A stretch of 64,000 bases of DNA from Paramarasmius palmivorus (lineage: Eukaryota; Basidiomycota; Agaricomycetes; Agaricales; Marasmiaceae). Shown here one piece after another: positions 34,472 to 47,088 of this stretch (positions are counted from its first letter, which is position 1; each line of letters opens with the position of its first letter). The notes beneath the pieces are model-generated. The model had not been told where the DNA came from and ran no database searches. It worked only from the letters and a program-made list of their open reading frames with translations. The stretch spans positions 1 to 64,000 of the forward strand of contig JAYKXP010000017.1 in the NCBI GenBank assembly GCA_037176845.1, given 5' to 3'. The position numbers were made by a program, and so were the translations under genes.

Positions 34472-35879
34472 ATGTCATCCACATCTAGGCCGAACTATGG
34501 ATGGCTTCAGGGCAAGACCGTCCGAAAGTCGGGCACAGCTGTTTCTAGCTCACACGCAACCAGAACCTCCACACCTCAAGTCCAGAGCACGTCATCTACT
34601 ATCTATGGCGGTGGTGTAAAGGATCCATCAGGCAGGACAGCCGAATACTTTGCAAGTTCAAAGATCCATGTGTTTCATTTGAAATCTATGCTAATTTTAC
34701 GCGTCTAGTCGATGGATGATCAATGTCCTGTATGTCGGAGTGACAGGTATCTGAACCCAAAGCTCAGGCTTTTGGTAAGCTCATGTTATCACAAAATGTA
34801 TGCCATTTCTTGCAAGCTCAGCAACATATCTGACACGTCTTATTCAGGTGCGAATCATGTATAGACCGTCTGTTCACTCTGGGACCGGCGCCCTGTCCAA
34901 TTTGTCAAAAGGTGTTACGGAAACTAGCATTCTCGCCACAGACATTCGAAGACTTGGACGTGGAGAAGGAGGTAGCTGTTAGAAGAAGGCTGGCTAAAGA
35001 GTGTGTTGTTACTTTCCTCGTAGGCAACATAACATTGATGACGAAAACAGATTCAACAAACGCCGCGAGGACTTCGATGACTTGAGGTCGTACAACGATT
35101 ACCTAGAGGAAGTGGAAGACATCGGCAAGTCTTGTTTTCGACGTGCATCCCCTGTGACTCAACCTTTTCAAGCATTCAACTTGATCAATAACATTGACGT
35201 TCAAGAAACCGAAGCCCGTATAGCGACGTATAAAGCTGCCAATGCTGCTCTAATTGCTCTAAACATCCAACGCGAAGAAGCTTACGCACTAGCCCTCAAG
35301 GAACAGGAAGAACTTGATCGAAAGGAACGGGAAGCTCGTGCTGCGCAATTAGCACAAGAGGAACAACTCGAACGTGAAGAAAAGGTGCGAGAGCAGCGCG
35401 AAATCATCGATAAGTTGGAGACAAGTCAGAAGGATGCGCGGGAAGTTGTCGCTAAATCCAGAGCAAACGCTGCGAAACGTTTGGCGGCCGTAACTGGTAA
35501 CAACACTGGACTAGCAGGCATGGGGTTTGGTTTTGGCGCGGATTATGCCAAGCTGCTGAAGACAAGGACAACAAAGAAGGGTGCTGCACTGGTACCCGAT
35601 GAACCTCATGTTCCACTCAAGGATGACTGGTATGCATATGAGGATCTATATGTACTCAAGGAAGGTGGGTACGACGATGTGGTAAGCGAAGCGGTCCGGA
35701 AGGACAGGGAAGGGATCATGAGAGCTGGGGGATACATGGTGCAAGAAGCATGGCATCGGGCCTTACGGTCTGCTGTTGCTGGTTTGGATCTTTCACCATT
35801 AGAAGGTTTAGAGGAACCAGTTGAGCAGCCAGAAATCCAGGTAGACGCTGGTGGTGACGTGGTGATGGCTGCTGCATAA
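34472..35879 (+). CDS. TFB3: TFIIH/CAK assembly factor MAT1 (Tfb3), RING protein
   Basis: MAT1/Tfb3 bridges the CDK-activating kinase to core TFIIH for transcription initiation and repair. Start at 34472 (MSSTSRPNYGWLQGK). The N-terminal RING is read across two introns: DDQCPVCRSDRYLNPKLRLL and CESCIDRLFTLGPAPCPIC, with zinc ligands in place. Then NIDDENRFNKRREDFDDL, a long charged coiled coil (about residues 170-240, EEQLEREEKVREQREI) and a C-terminal region ending GGDVVMAAA, TAA at 35879. Length and layout are as in other fungi. An ATG at 34421 in the same frame adds a non-conserved hydrophobic leader and was not used. Ends 38 bases from the stop of the convergent C78 peptidase. Confidence 0.92.
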
Positions 35880-35917
35880 ATGTCCTAAACAAAATCTCTG
35901 TACAGTACCGTAGATCA

Positions 35918-37812
35918 TTACGAAATCTTTTCACTAGTGAGGACCTTCCGCTGCGTCTTTTGACGCTCCGTAAGTGGCTCGTCCATTGGGAAGTATAATA
36001 TCTGATATTTTTTGTTCTTCCTGTTCGGATTGTCAGCGGATCTAAAGAAAAATATACTGACGAACACTTGCCTTGCTTTCTTATCTTCCCAGCGGCAAAG
36101 TTTTACCATGTCTTTCCATAGTGACTCCGCCGACACACTCTCCGGCATTATCATAGCTTTTACCTTCTCTTTCTCGGATGTGGTGACGCTGGGCTTCTCA
36201 TCAACAATCTCGACCTCGTCTTCCCTCTCATCGTCGTCAATAACGATGGTCACAGACTCGTCACCTCCCCGGACATATGTTGGTGAATCACTCTTCAAAC
36301 GCTTGTTCGGATCTTTGTCCCCCAAAAAGATTATGTCGTCGTCTGTGCTACGGCGCTTTTGACCCGGACTGTTTGACCGTGTTTTGAGATTACGTTCATT
36401 CGTTTGAGACCGCGAATAGCAGGCAAATGCCGCCTTTCGTATGTCTTTCGTCGGCACTCTGTTGAGATTAGTCTTGATGCGAACGGCGGAATGAAGAACG
36501 AACCTTGAGGGGTCAAAAACAAGAAAGTGGACTGCGCCTCCCTTGACCATCTCATACCCGACGACCAACCTCGAGTGTCCGTCATTTTGCAGGATCAGGG
36601 GCATGCACGGGACGCACTGCACGGGAGTAGCACCGAAAAGGACAGAGTTGAATGTGTTCTTCGTATTGGATTTGCTGTACTTATCAAAGTATTGGACAAT
36701 CCATTGAGTAAGAGGACGAATGTCTGTTATCAGAAGTGAACACGGGGAAAATTGTGATGTGGGTGGGGGAATTACCATCTCCTTTCGCGACGAAGTCTAC
36801 AAGTTCGGCCCTGTTTGATAATTGGATTTGGATAAGCAAGGATGGGAGTAGAGTGCTTACGGTACTCCTCGGAACGTGAATGCAGTACATAGATCTGTGA
36901 AGTACCTTTAGCCAACATATAACTTATGTAGGTTGCAGCCCGACCTGAAGTCCCAATCCACTTTTCGGTATCAACAAGTCTGCGTAGATCCTGGTATCCT
37001 TCCTCATCAAAACCTAGAGAGATGTTGCATAACTTGAGCTAGGAAGCGCATACAGCACAGGAAAATTGCAGGAAACCAACCATTCTGCCATGCTTCCTCG
37101 ATCCATTTCTGAAGATTCCGGATACCAGGGGAGATAGGCTCGTCCAGAAGTGGAAAGTAGAGTGGTTGATAAGGCTGATCCATGAGTGCCGCACAGGCCA
37201 TCAGAAAGTTGCGATATCTGGAAGAACATTATTGCTCCTATTCTTCAGTTGAAATTATGATGACGGACATACCCACAACCCCAATATGCATCCCAAGATT
37301 GCCTATGTATGTATACTGTACGTTCGTAGCAGAGAACAGCCCGCGTAGTAATGCCTTGCGAATGAGATTTGATGAGCGCCTTCTTGAGGAGAGTAATCAT
37401 GCCTATAGCCCCATCTCAATGTGTATGTAAACGCTTCTTTCAACGAACCATACCAGGGATGAAATTGGACGGATTCGGTTTATCATCCATTGCGGGGTAC
37501 CAGAAAGTATCTCGATTATCTTCTCTACTTTGAAAAGGCTGCTTCCATTTTCCTTTCTTCCTCCACGACCAAGATGCTCCTGACTTGAGATTCGTCTTGA
37601 GTTTGCTGTTTCCTTCCGTTGGTTTTGGTTTTAAAGATGTCCGACTATGATTGTTTGAACTCGTAGAAGCTGATAAGGCACAGTCAGTCATAAACCTTTG
37701 GAGACGGTGATGGTGACTCACCTCCACCTTCGTTGAAATGTTCATCGTAATGTAACTGCCTATTCTCGACAGAAAGATGGGAGAGATTCTTATAGCAAAT
37801 TTGGCAATTCAT
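35918..37812 (-). CDS. C78-family cysteine peptidase (ZUFSP/Mug105-like)
   Basis: C78 peptidases cleave UFM1 or ubiquitin; the ZUFSP and fission-yeast Mug105 types act as deubiquitinases. ATG at 37812 gives a C2H2-like finger start (MNCQICYKNLSHLSVENRQ, then HYDEHF). The catalytic Cys lies in SWDAYWGCGYRNFLM (spliced across about 37290-37215) followed by IRNLQKWIEEAWQNG; the later catalytic His region is DGHSRLVVGYEMVKGG with HFLVFDPSR. Between them is WIGTSGRAATYISYMLAK. An acidic linker (VTIVIDDDEREDEVEIVDEK) contains SUMO-interaction-like runs. TAA at 35918. Divergent from the proteasome alpha gene, which fits a ubiquitin-related role but does not prove it. Confidence 0.85.
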
Positions 37813-38008
37813 GGCAACTCTACGTTAGCGCCAAAGGAACCAAGAGCGGCGATAGAGGTGGTAGTGGATCTAGAATGACGAGTTTCCAATTTCAAAGACG
37901 CGTTGTGGGACATGCGCATCACCTGACTCACTCCTAACCCTAAATTCTGGCAAAGCCCCGACGCGTCACCAGTATCGGAGAGTGCAACACTCTTTCTTTC
38001 TACTTGTC
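37813..38008. promoter_or_regulatory. Shared divergent promoter of C78 peptidase and proteasome alpha genes
   Basis: 196 bases separate the two start codons, so both genes must use this stretch or overlapping control DNA. No motif can be named with confidence. Confidence 0.45.
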
Positions 38009-39242
38009 ATGTCCAGGTCCTACGATCGAGGTAATTAGACTATTATCTTGAAACTTTCACTGGCTGATCTTCTCGCGTATAGCTCTCACCGTCTTCTCCC
38101 CCGATGGTCATCTGTTCCAGGTCGGTTTCTGTAACCGCGTCAATCACAGGCTGAAATATGAACAAGTAAATTCAGGTCGAGTACGCACTTGAAGCAGTGA
38201 GGAAGGGTACTTGTGCTGTGAGTCATCTCAAGCAGCTCGAGGATGTTGGAATCTCACGCTTGTACAGGTCGGTGTTCGGGGTAAAGATGTTGTAGTACTG
38301 GGTGTGGAGAAGAAATCGGTTCTTCAACTTCAAGATCCACGAACAGTAAGGAAAGTTGTCATGCTCGACGACCACGTCTGTCTTGCTTTCGCTGGTACAG
38401 CCCAAGTTGTCTATTCACACATAACCGATCTGATACCTGATTACCTGTAGGACTCACGGCCGATGGTCGAGTCTTGATCGACAAAGCTCGCATAGAATGT
38501 CAAAGTCATCGACTTACCGTAGAAGATCCTGTTACTGTGGAATATATTACTAGACATATAGCTGGGATACAACAGGTGCGCAATTCATGTCGAGAGGTTC
38601 AAACGTCTACTGATGGATATGTAATTTAAGCGTTACACCCAATCTGGAGGTGTTCGTCCCTTTGGTATTTCAACGCTCATTGTCGGCTTCGATCCTCATG
38701 ACACGAAACCCCGGCTATATCAGACGGAACCCAGCGGAATCTACAGCGCTTGGAAGGTCTGTTGCTCGCCATCTTCGGATATGGGATATATAATATTGAT
38801 AATGACTCAGGCGAACGCCATCGGTCGATCTTCCAAAACCGTGCGCGAGTTTCTCGAGAAGAACCACAAAGATGATCTTTCCAGAGAAGAAGCGATCAAA
38901 CTGACCGTGAAGAGTCTATTGGAAGTCGTCCAGACTGGTGCGAAGAATATCGAAATTAGTGTCATGGAGAGTTACGGAAAGATAACGGTGAGCTTTGTAA
39001 TATCGATATCATTCTAGAACACTAATGCAATCCACAGAACCTGGATCTTGAACAAATTGAAGCCATCGTTTCTGAAATTGAAAGAGAGAAGGAAGCCGGT
39101 AAGTACTATGGAACTCGGCATTCAATGAGGCGCTAAAACCAACGTGACAGAGGCGGAGAGGAAACGATCAAGGCTTGCAGCAACGGCTGCTACGCAAGCG
39201 GCTATGACCTCACGAGCAGAAGGCGAAGGTTCGGGGCAGTAG
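38009..39242 (+). CDS. PRE6: 20S proteasome alpha-4 type subunit (PRE6/PSMA7)
   Basis: A structural alpha-ring subunit of the 20S proteasome. The tiny first exon MSRSYDR (38009-38030) splices at GTAATTAG to [13 protein letters not shown], then [17 protein letters not shown] in further short exons, [71 protein letters not shown] and [20 protein letters not shown]. This order and the [12 protein letters not shown] segment mark the alpha-4 class. The C-terminal tail is alanine/basic-rich ([14 protein letters not shown]), TAG at 39240. Around 255 residues, the usual size. At least seven introns. Confidence 0.93.
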
Positions 39243-39401
39243 ATAACAAGATCAAAATGTTTTCGTGTAGTTTTCATTCTTACAGTGTCATTTTTATTGC
39301 ACCTTAGGCGATCAAACCTACGTGTCATTACGTCAGCTTGTCTGACTCTTCGCACTACTTCTCGTCCTTCTACAAGGACGTGTTCCTCTCCGTTATCGTC
39401 C

Positions 39402-42400
39402 ATGAGCGCCCCAGATTCCCTATCTGTGACGCGTCGAACCGTCTCCCAAAAACATGTATTACTCGCCGAGATTCTGTCAGTGACCTCGGCAATGCGCAAG
39501 AACTCTCGTTGGGCATCCTCGACATATTTTGTGAATACTCGCAATGCTGGATTAGGCAGCGACTTTGGTTTGCGGATATCGAACCAATCACTCGACTCCA
39601 GCTATTCCAAGGGGCAAGAAAGCGAACATGACTTAATGACTGGATTTCATGATTTGAAGCGGGAGCTTCGTGATATTGAAGGTGCGTCAAGCGGTCTGTC
39701 TAGTAGATAAACGTGGCTCATGGCTCTTAAGATCTCGAAGCAGTGCCATTGCTGAATCTACTGTCCCCGTTCTTTGCTATCATTCGGTCTCCTCTCTCCA
39801 CCGGACCCATCACATCTGCAGCACTTGCTGCTCTCCACAATCTCTTCGTCTGCGGATTAATCAATGCAAACTGTGTCGAAGTGGAACCTGCTTTGATCGA
39901 GCTCAGCAATACGGTTTCGCACTGTAAATTCGAAGCCAGTGATTCATCAGGAGATGAGGTCGTTATTCTCAAGATCATAACAGTTATACACGACTGTCTA
40001 TGCACTTCTAGTGTGGGGAGCCTGTTGAGCGACGCGGAAGTTTGTGAGATGTTGGAGACCGTGTTGACAACGTGTTGTCAAATGCGCCTCAGCGGTGAGT
40101 GTCGTTGCTTTGCTTCGTCTCAGTATCAATCTCATCGCCTTGAATAGAGATACTTCGCCGACTGGCTGAAAATATAATGCATTCACTGGTGCGAACTGTC
40201 TTCTCGAGACTTCACTCGTTAGATCCGGATGAAGAAGAAGCCAAACTGCCTATCAAAACTGCCAGTGCTAGCGAAGGGGAGGTGAAAATGACAGTAACTT
40301 CTACACAGACAGCACCAGCCGAGGAAGGTGCGGCGTCAGTGGCAGACGCGGAGACAGAAATAACAGAGGAGGAAACAAATTCTACCACTCCAACGCAAGA
40401 ACAATCACCAGAGAAGCAAGCTCAGTCAGAGGAGACCGCGGTCACACCGTCCAGTCCATCGACGAATCGTGGCCGTTCTGAATGTATGTGCCATGTGGGC
40501 TTTTTAGTGTGAAATGCTCATTTCATCGCAGACAGCCTTCCATCAATCCTCGAGCTCTTCCGTGTCCTAGTCAACGTCTTAGATCCAAATGACCAGCAGC
40601 ACACCGATTCGACCCGTCTTGTTGCCTTGGGAATCCTCAATGCCGCCTTTGAGGAGGCTGGTTTTCGGATCGGGGCATTTCCTTCACTAAAGGCATTGAT
40701 ATTAGATCCCGGATGCAAATATCTGTTCCAGCTAGCCCGTTCCGACAACCTCACTGTTCTTCACGCTGCCCTCCGTGCAATAGCTACAATGTTTGACACC
40801 ATGCGCGAGCATCTCAAACTTCAACAGGAGTTGTTTTTGGCATTTGCCATCGACAGATTGGCGCCTCCCATTACGGTTGCTTCAAGGTCTATCCAAGCAA
40901 AGAAAGGGTCTGGGCTTCCAACGTCTCCAAGACCAGGGACACCATCTCTCGCCTCTGAAGCAGACTCGGAAATGGGAAGTTCCACTCCGACGCGTGTGCT
41001 CGTTTCGCCGGCTCGCGGAGAAACTAGAGATTTATTTCTTGAAACACTTAGCCAAATTTCACGGCAACCTAGCTTCATGGTCGACCTGTACACCAACTAC
41101 GACTGTGATGTTAACTGCGAAAATATGTTTGAGCGATTGATTGAATTTCTCACCAAAGTACGTCGTGACGCTGTAGTAACGCAAACATGAGCTTAACATG
41201 GTTTCCAGGCTGTGCATCCTTCTCATTACACAGGAGGACTAGATGTGCAACAGCGTAATGCACAGTACCTATGTCTAGACATGCTACTTGCCTTTGTCAA
41301 CGATATGGCAAAACGAGCGGACGGTGTCTGTGGCCCCTTTTCTTGAAATCTGGTCTTGTTTCACTGATTTGATTACTGAAGTCTTCGGAAGATTGGCCTG
41401 GAGTACGCATTTTCGAAGTTTCACGATATCAGTGTCTTATCATCATGACAGGGTCTCCCTTCGCCAGATACTCTCATGCAACTGAAATCGCAAAAGAAGC
41501 TCATTTTAACTGGTGCATCTCGATTCAACACGAAACCCAAGAATGGCATCGCGTTCCTCGAAGAAACCGGCTTGATATACGCAAACTTGTCTCCAGAACT
41601 GACTAAGCCAATGAGTTTGGCCCGGTTCTTGAAAGGTTGCACTCGTCTTGACAAGCGCTTGCTTGGCGACTTTATCTCCCGGCCCGAAAACACGGAACTC
41701 TTGAAAGCGTTCATAGACCTCTTCGATTTCAAAAATGTAAGTTCGAGTTGCTTGCTGCTCGCGATATTCTCACTTTTCTCCTAGAAAACAGTCGCCGAAG
41801 CCCTCAGGGAATTGCTGGAAACATTCCGTCTTCCAGGGGAATCTCAACAAATTGACCGCATAGCACTTGCATTTGCATCTGCATATTTTGCTGTGGGACC
41901 CGGTGAGCCTTCTTGCTGAAAAGCCACTTATACCTGCTCTTACGTGGATATAGCTGAGATCAAGACCGAAGACGCCGTCTATGTGGTTGCATTTTCAATC
42001 ATCATGCTTAACACCGACCAACATAATCCTCAAGTTAAAGTCAGTATGATAGTCAAGAATCTCGAATCCGACTAATTATACGTAGAAACGGATGACCTTA
42101 GAGGACTATCAGAAGAATCTGAGAGGTGTCAATGGGAATGGAGATTTTCCGATTGAATTTGTGGTAAGTCATGTCGACTATGACGGTGACAATGCTTTAT
42201 GTAAAGCGGACAGAAAAGCATTTATGACGATATAAGAAGGCGCGAAATAATCATGCCTGAAGAACATACGGGACAACTAGGTTTTGAATACGCATGGAAG
42301 GAGCTTCTTGCTCGTTCTCGCCTTTCAAGTGAGTTACGTTTTCTTCAGATGTATCCTCATATGTCAATAAAACTTTCAGGCGACTATATGATGTGCAACA

Positions 42401-44907
42401 CAGCTCTCTTCGACGTGGATATGTTCAAGGCGGTTTGGAAACCTGTAATCTCTGCGATAGCATATGCGTTCATGAGCTTCGACGACGAACACATAATCCA
42501 ACGGTCGATCGCAGGGTTCAGGCAATGCGCAACATTAGCTGGCAGATTCCGGTTACCTGAGGTCTTTGACTTTGTGGTAGTATCGCTCTCGCAAGCTACG
42601 GGCCTCCTTCCAGAGTCTTTACAGGTTACGGTTCCCAACTACCCCATCATTGATGTTGAAGGGCAACCCGTAACTGTCTCCAACCTATCTGTCAAATTCG
42701 GAACGAATGTCAAAGGTCAGATGGCAGCTGTCGTTCTCTTCAACATTGTGAATGGAAACGGCAATGCATTGCGCGAAGGATGGACGCAGGTATGTGACTA
42801 GGACAATAGTGGTCAAGTTCGATAGTAACGGCGCTCCTCAGATCTTTGAAATGTTCCAAAACTTGTTCATACATTCTCTACTTCCAGCCCGCATGCTGCA
42901 GATGGAGGATTTCCTTGGTGGGGCGTCTATGATTCCCCTTAGAGGTGCTCAACCTCGGAAGCCAGCAGCGAGAAGCGACGGTGGCCTCCTTTCGGCCTTG
43001 TCTTCCTACCTTATGACACCATATGGTGGTAGCTCGGAGAATCTTGTTCCTGATGCGACAGATTTGGATATTGAAAACAGCCTTAGCACTGTCGACTGCA
43101 TTAGCTCGTGTCGGTTGGATGAGCTTTACGGCCAGATCATGTAAGCATCGAGTAGTTTCTCTACAACCCGAGTGCTAACGCAGAATTACAGGCACCTTGA
43201 ACTAGACGCCCTGGTTGCTGCGATTCGTGCTTTGGAAGCACTTGCCCACGAACGTACGGTAGCCAAACTTAAGCAAGAGTCAGACGATGGATTACTTCTC
43301 CCTCAAGATGAAGACTCCCGTTCTCTACCTTACGACCCGGCCTCGGTCTACCTTCTTGAGACTATGGTTAGCATCGTCTGTCAAGCACCGCAGTATATTG
43401 AGGACACTTGGTGAGTCTAATCTTTGAGGAAATGGCCATACTTCTCACCAAAGTAGGCCTATTGTTTTTGAGCATATATCTGCGTTGTTGTCCACGGCAG
43501 AACAGTATAGTGGTCTTCTCATCGAGCGTGCGGTGGTTGGTCTTCTTCGTCTGTGTCTAACTCTCGCCAAAAAGGTAGGGTTTTGTTAGTAGAAACTCGA
43601 TTCCTTATTGATCATAACGCATGCAGCCTTCTCTCCGCGATCAAATATACCTATCTTTTGATCTTCTTGCTGGCATACCTCCTTCCATCGCCAGCTCAGT
43701 TGCCCAGCAAGTCATATCTGGCGTTACTACTCTAATGCAAAGACATCTCGACATCGTTAAGTGAGTCATCTACTTATTTGTATCTGGATTGTTAGGCTGA
43801 ATAACCTTCAGATCCCAAACAGAATGGAAGCTGGTGTTTGCTGTAATACGGTCCACTGTAGCCAACCCAGAGGCCGCTCGTGGCGCTTTCGAGTTGGTGA
43901 GCTCCTTGGCAGGAGACGGTGATCAGCAACTGGTCTACGTTGATAACTTCAATGGGCTCCTGACACTATTGGAGGACTTTGCCGCGCATGCAGGCTTTTT
44001 GGTAGAGAGCCAGCAGCGTCACGGTAGACGGCAAGAACCTTTGACCTCTGCCAAGTCAGTCTCAAGTTTATATTCCAGTAACATCTTTCTAACTGTTGGT
44101 CCATCAGTTCCCCTGCCATTGAGCGCGGCAAGAAGGCAATTGAGTTACTAACGAATCTTAAAAAGTTTATTAATCCGATCATGGAGGAGTGTCAAATGCA
44201 GCGCGAGCAAGGTATCTTAATCTTGTTGCAAAAGATAATTCTTTACGCTGACCGACCGTGTATGCAGCGTGGCAACAGCTCTTCTTACCCCTCCTGACTT
44301 CCCTCAGTCGACAATCAGCAAATGCAGCTCGTGAAGTCCGCCATAACTCCATCGGCCAGCTACAGCGAACGCTCCTTGCATCCCATAAAGTTCTCGATGA
44401 AGCAGACTCGGTCCAGGTTGAAGAACTGTTTAACCGTGTACTGTTTCCGCTCCTCGACGAGTTGCTAAAACCGCAAGTTTTCATGCGCGACCCGCAAGGC
44501 ATGGTAGAGACTCGTCTGAGAGCATCGGCACTCTTGACCAAGTCCTTTATGCACTTTGAGGTTCGCGAAAGTCAATCTCAAGCCGATATTCGAATACAGT
44601 GGATCGAAGTGCTTGATTTGCTTGATCGTTATATGAACATCGACAAGGCCGACCAATTGGTACGTTGTTCGCGTTGTACATTCAATTTTGAGCAGGTGAT
44701 TGATCCTCACTTTGACAGCACGAAGCAGTCCCCGAGTCTCTTAAAAATGTTCTACTCGTTATGAACGCAGCTCAGATCCTCGTTCCGCCCTCTCTCGAGG
44801 ACAGCCGTGATCAACGGCAACGAACGTTATGGACCGCCACCTCTGAAAGGTTGGAAAGATTCCTCCCGGGTTTCCTCAACGAAGTAATCCCTGCACCTGC
44901 TTCATGA
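39402..44907 (+). CDS. GEA1: Sec7-domain ARF guanine-nucleotide exchange factor (GEA/GBF1 type)
   Basis: GEA/GBF1 proteins activate Arf1 at the early Golgi for COPI coat formation. Start at 39402 (MSAPDSLSVTRR) chosen because AEILSVTSAMRKNSRWA, a family hallmark, follows at once. Then come the DCB/HUS region (TGPITSAALAALHNLFVCGL; DVNCENMFERLIEFLTK), a low-complexity acidic linker (about 40230-40470), the Sec7 domain (KLILTGASRFNTKPKNGIAF; catalytic glutamate in FRLPGESQQIDRI, codon 41839-41841; MLNTDQHNPQVK) and HDS regions (QRSIAGFRQCATLAGRFRLP). Ends FLPGFLNEVIPAPAS, TGA at 44905. Around 1,500 residues. Coatomer epsilon nearby belongs to the same pathway, probably by chance. Confidence 0.92.
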
Positions 44908-45073
44908 TTTACAAGACCTGGACGTTCTATTTATTCGTCTTTCCGACCGATCCTTCCTGATATCGACATGCTTTGAAGTAAATAACTGTATAGATTAATA
45001 TGTTCATATGGATATTAAGGATCAGAACTTCATCTTGGATGTCCTGAAAGGATATAATTAACCTAGTACCAAG

Positions 45074-46176
45074 TCAGCCAGCGAAGGATGATACAAACCT
45101 CACACGAGAATATACGGCAGTGAGCAACGCAGCGGGGGCGATCACGAAAGCAAGCACTCGCACAGGAGCGGATGTGTATTTTTGTCCCCAGTTGGACCAA
45201 GCCCCTCCGAGATTTACCGTGAACAGTAACATCGGGAAGAGAATGTAGCCGGATAAGCTGAGAAGTGGAATATTAAGCTTGGGAAGGAGCTCGTTGGCAC
45301 GGTGAGAGACAACATACCGGTGGTACTTCCAAAGAGCTTTTGCTTTCACACCACCCCCGAATGCCGCGCCATCGAACCATACACTACCTCCCCCGATCCC
45401 GACTTGAGCTATGATCCAAAGCATACACAAAAGGCCAAAGGTCTGCGAGAGTTTGAACCGTCAGCTAAGCAAGGGACTGAATGTCAGCATTGATAAATAC
45501 CCCATGCCATGTCTTGAAGTGATCGGCGTCTCTCAACCATTTATTGTACATGACTGAGAGCGTCCCGAAAGTGATGGCTGGTACACCGATAAGGAAGATG
45601 GCGAACTGGTGACGTTGTAATCCTGCTGCTTTCGTTCTGGGTTGCGAGGTGGGCTTTCAATGAACGTCTATGAGCAGTAGCAGAGAGATTTGGCTGCAGA
45701 AATGCCCACTTGAAGGGTAAGGATTCCTAATGATAGTAGGTGATAGTCGAGCTTGAGGAGAGTGTAACAATGAACTACGCTGTGCACTACGCACCATATG
45801 TGAATAAAAACATGGCCAGAGTTTGTAAAGGTGGATGGAATGCAAACCAGCCTACTTGTGTAGGACTGTTGCTCAATACTGCAATCCATGTAATTATCAA
45901 AGTGACCTAAGTAAGTTCAGCATGGCATGTTAGTCTTGCATCACTTCTGCTGGCCACTGTGAAGAATGTACCCCAGAAGCACCCTTGATGAAAGCAGTTA
46001 GCTCCAGTTTCTTGCGGGTCAAAGACCCAAGCACTTACCAAAGCTACCAATTGTGCAGTCTGGTCACCGTCGCGTGCTTCAGACTTTGTAAGCTGCTCTT
46101 CGACGCCCATATCTTTCTGTTGATCTGCAGGGTTCTCTGAATCTGTTGGAGGTACGAGCTCGTAGCCACTTGACAT
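45074..46176 (-). CDS. Cytochrome b561 family membrane protein
   Basis: Cytochrome b561 proteins pass electrons across membranes through two hemes bound by histidines. Start at 46176 (MSSGYELVPPTDSEN) gives a soluble acidic N-terminal part ending ALVSAWVFD, where the helices begin. Helix-region motifs: HPPLQTLAMFLFTYGI, then TKAAGLQRHQFAIFLIGVP with a ligand-type His, FKTWHGTFGLLCMLW with another, and WKYHRYVVSHRANELL; further helices are LSGYILFPMLLFTVNLGGAW and VLAFVIAPAALLTAVYSRV. TGA at 45074. About 265 residues, consistent with six helices. No DOMON or reductase domain is attached. Electron donor and acceptor unknown. Confidence 0.82.
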
Positions 46177-47088
46177 GGAGTGGTTAGAAAGAAGAGTTTG
46201 CTGAGAAAGACGTCTCCAGTTTTATGGAACTGCCCTGTGACGGACGGGTAACAGCATTAAGCGGGAGTACCTAACACGTACACCCGAGGGTGACGCGGAA
46301 AACGATTGCCCGGATACTCAGAGATACTCAGCCGTGTGAAGGGCTGGCCATGGGTAAGTAGGTCCTGGCTAACGATTGTTCAATATCTATCTATCTACAA
46401 GTTCCCGCGAGAACGATCTACTCATTTGAGTAACATTAAAGAGGGATAACCATGAGTGAATCTGTTGTACCAAGGCCGACAATCGTGTCGACATTTATTC
46501 CAAAAGTGGACAGTTGTCCTTGAAAAGGGTTCACATTCCGTCTGTTTACAGGCGAATAGAGTGTTAAGCATCGCCACCTTAGATTAATACGCGTACGCAG
46601 GTTTTGCTACTCTCGGTCAAGGCTTAGGATATGCACCGCGAGACAGAATCTGCACTGTAGCAGCGAAACCTCAGTCCCACAATAGCACATGAATTCTGCA
46701 GGAGAAACGCACCTCAAACTCTTTATCCCGTCTTGCACGACGAGTAACGCTGGTTCACAGCAACGAAATGATAGCCAACGACGGTCAGCATAGCGAAAAC
46801 ACCGAGATAGTTGGCTAGCATATATAGTGTTGCATGTGACATATCGTAATTCTAAACTCTAAAGAAACAAGGTTTAGTTGACAAATAATAGCTGGAGAGT
46901 ACTGAATGACTTGTTCGTCGAAGCTTGATGTTTGCTTGATGCCACAGTGATGGTGGTCAAAGTGTGAGAGAACAGCAGCGGACTACGGATATCTATCATC
47001 TATCAACCTTTCTCGTCACACCCAGTTCAAGTGCAGGGCACTGCAGGCCGCCTTCAATTTTTTTTTCAATCCCCCACGACGATCGACC
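46177..47088. other. Long divergent intergenic region between cytochrome b561 and PKA genes
   Basis: About 910 bases with no credible open frame. It contains a short ATCT run near 46385 and a repeated GATACTCAG near 46314-46330. Just before the PKA start it is pyrimidine-rich with a T9 run (47059-47067), fitting a core promoter or leader of the kinase gene. The length is larger than most spacers here, suggesting a more complex promoter. Confidence 0.4.

Noticed and set aside
38223..38405. Minus-strand frames opposite the proteasome gene
   Set aside because: Shadow of conserved plus-strand exons.
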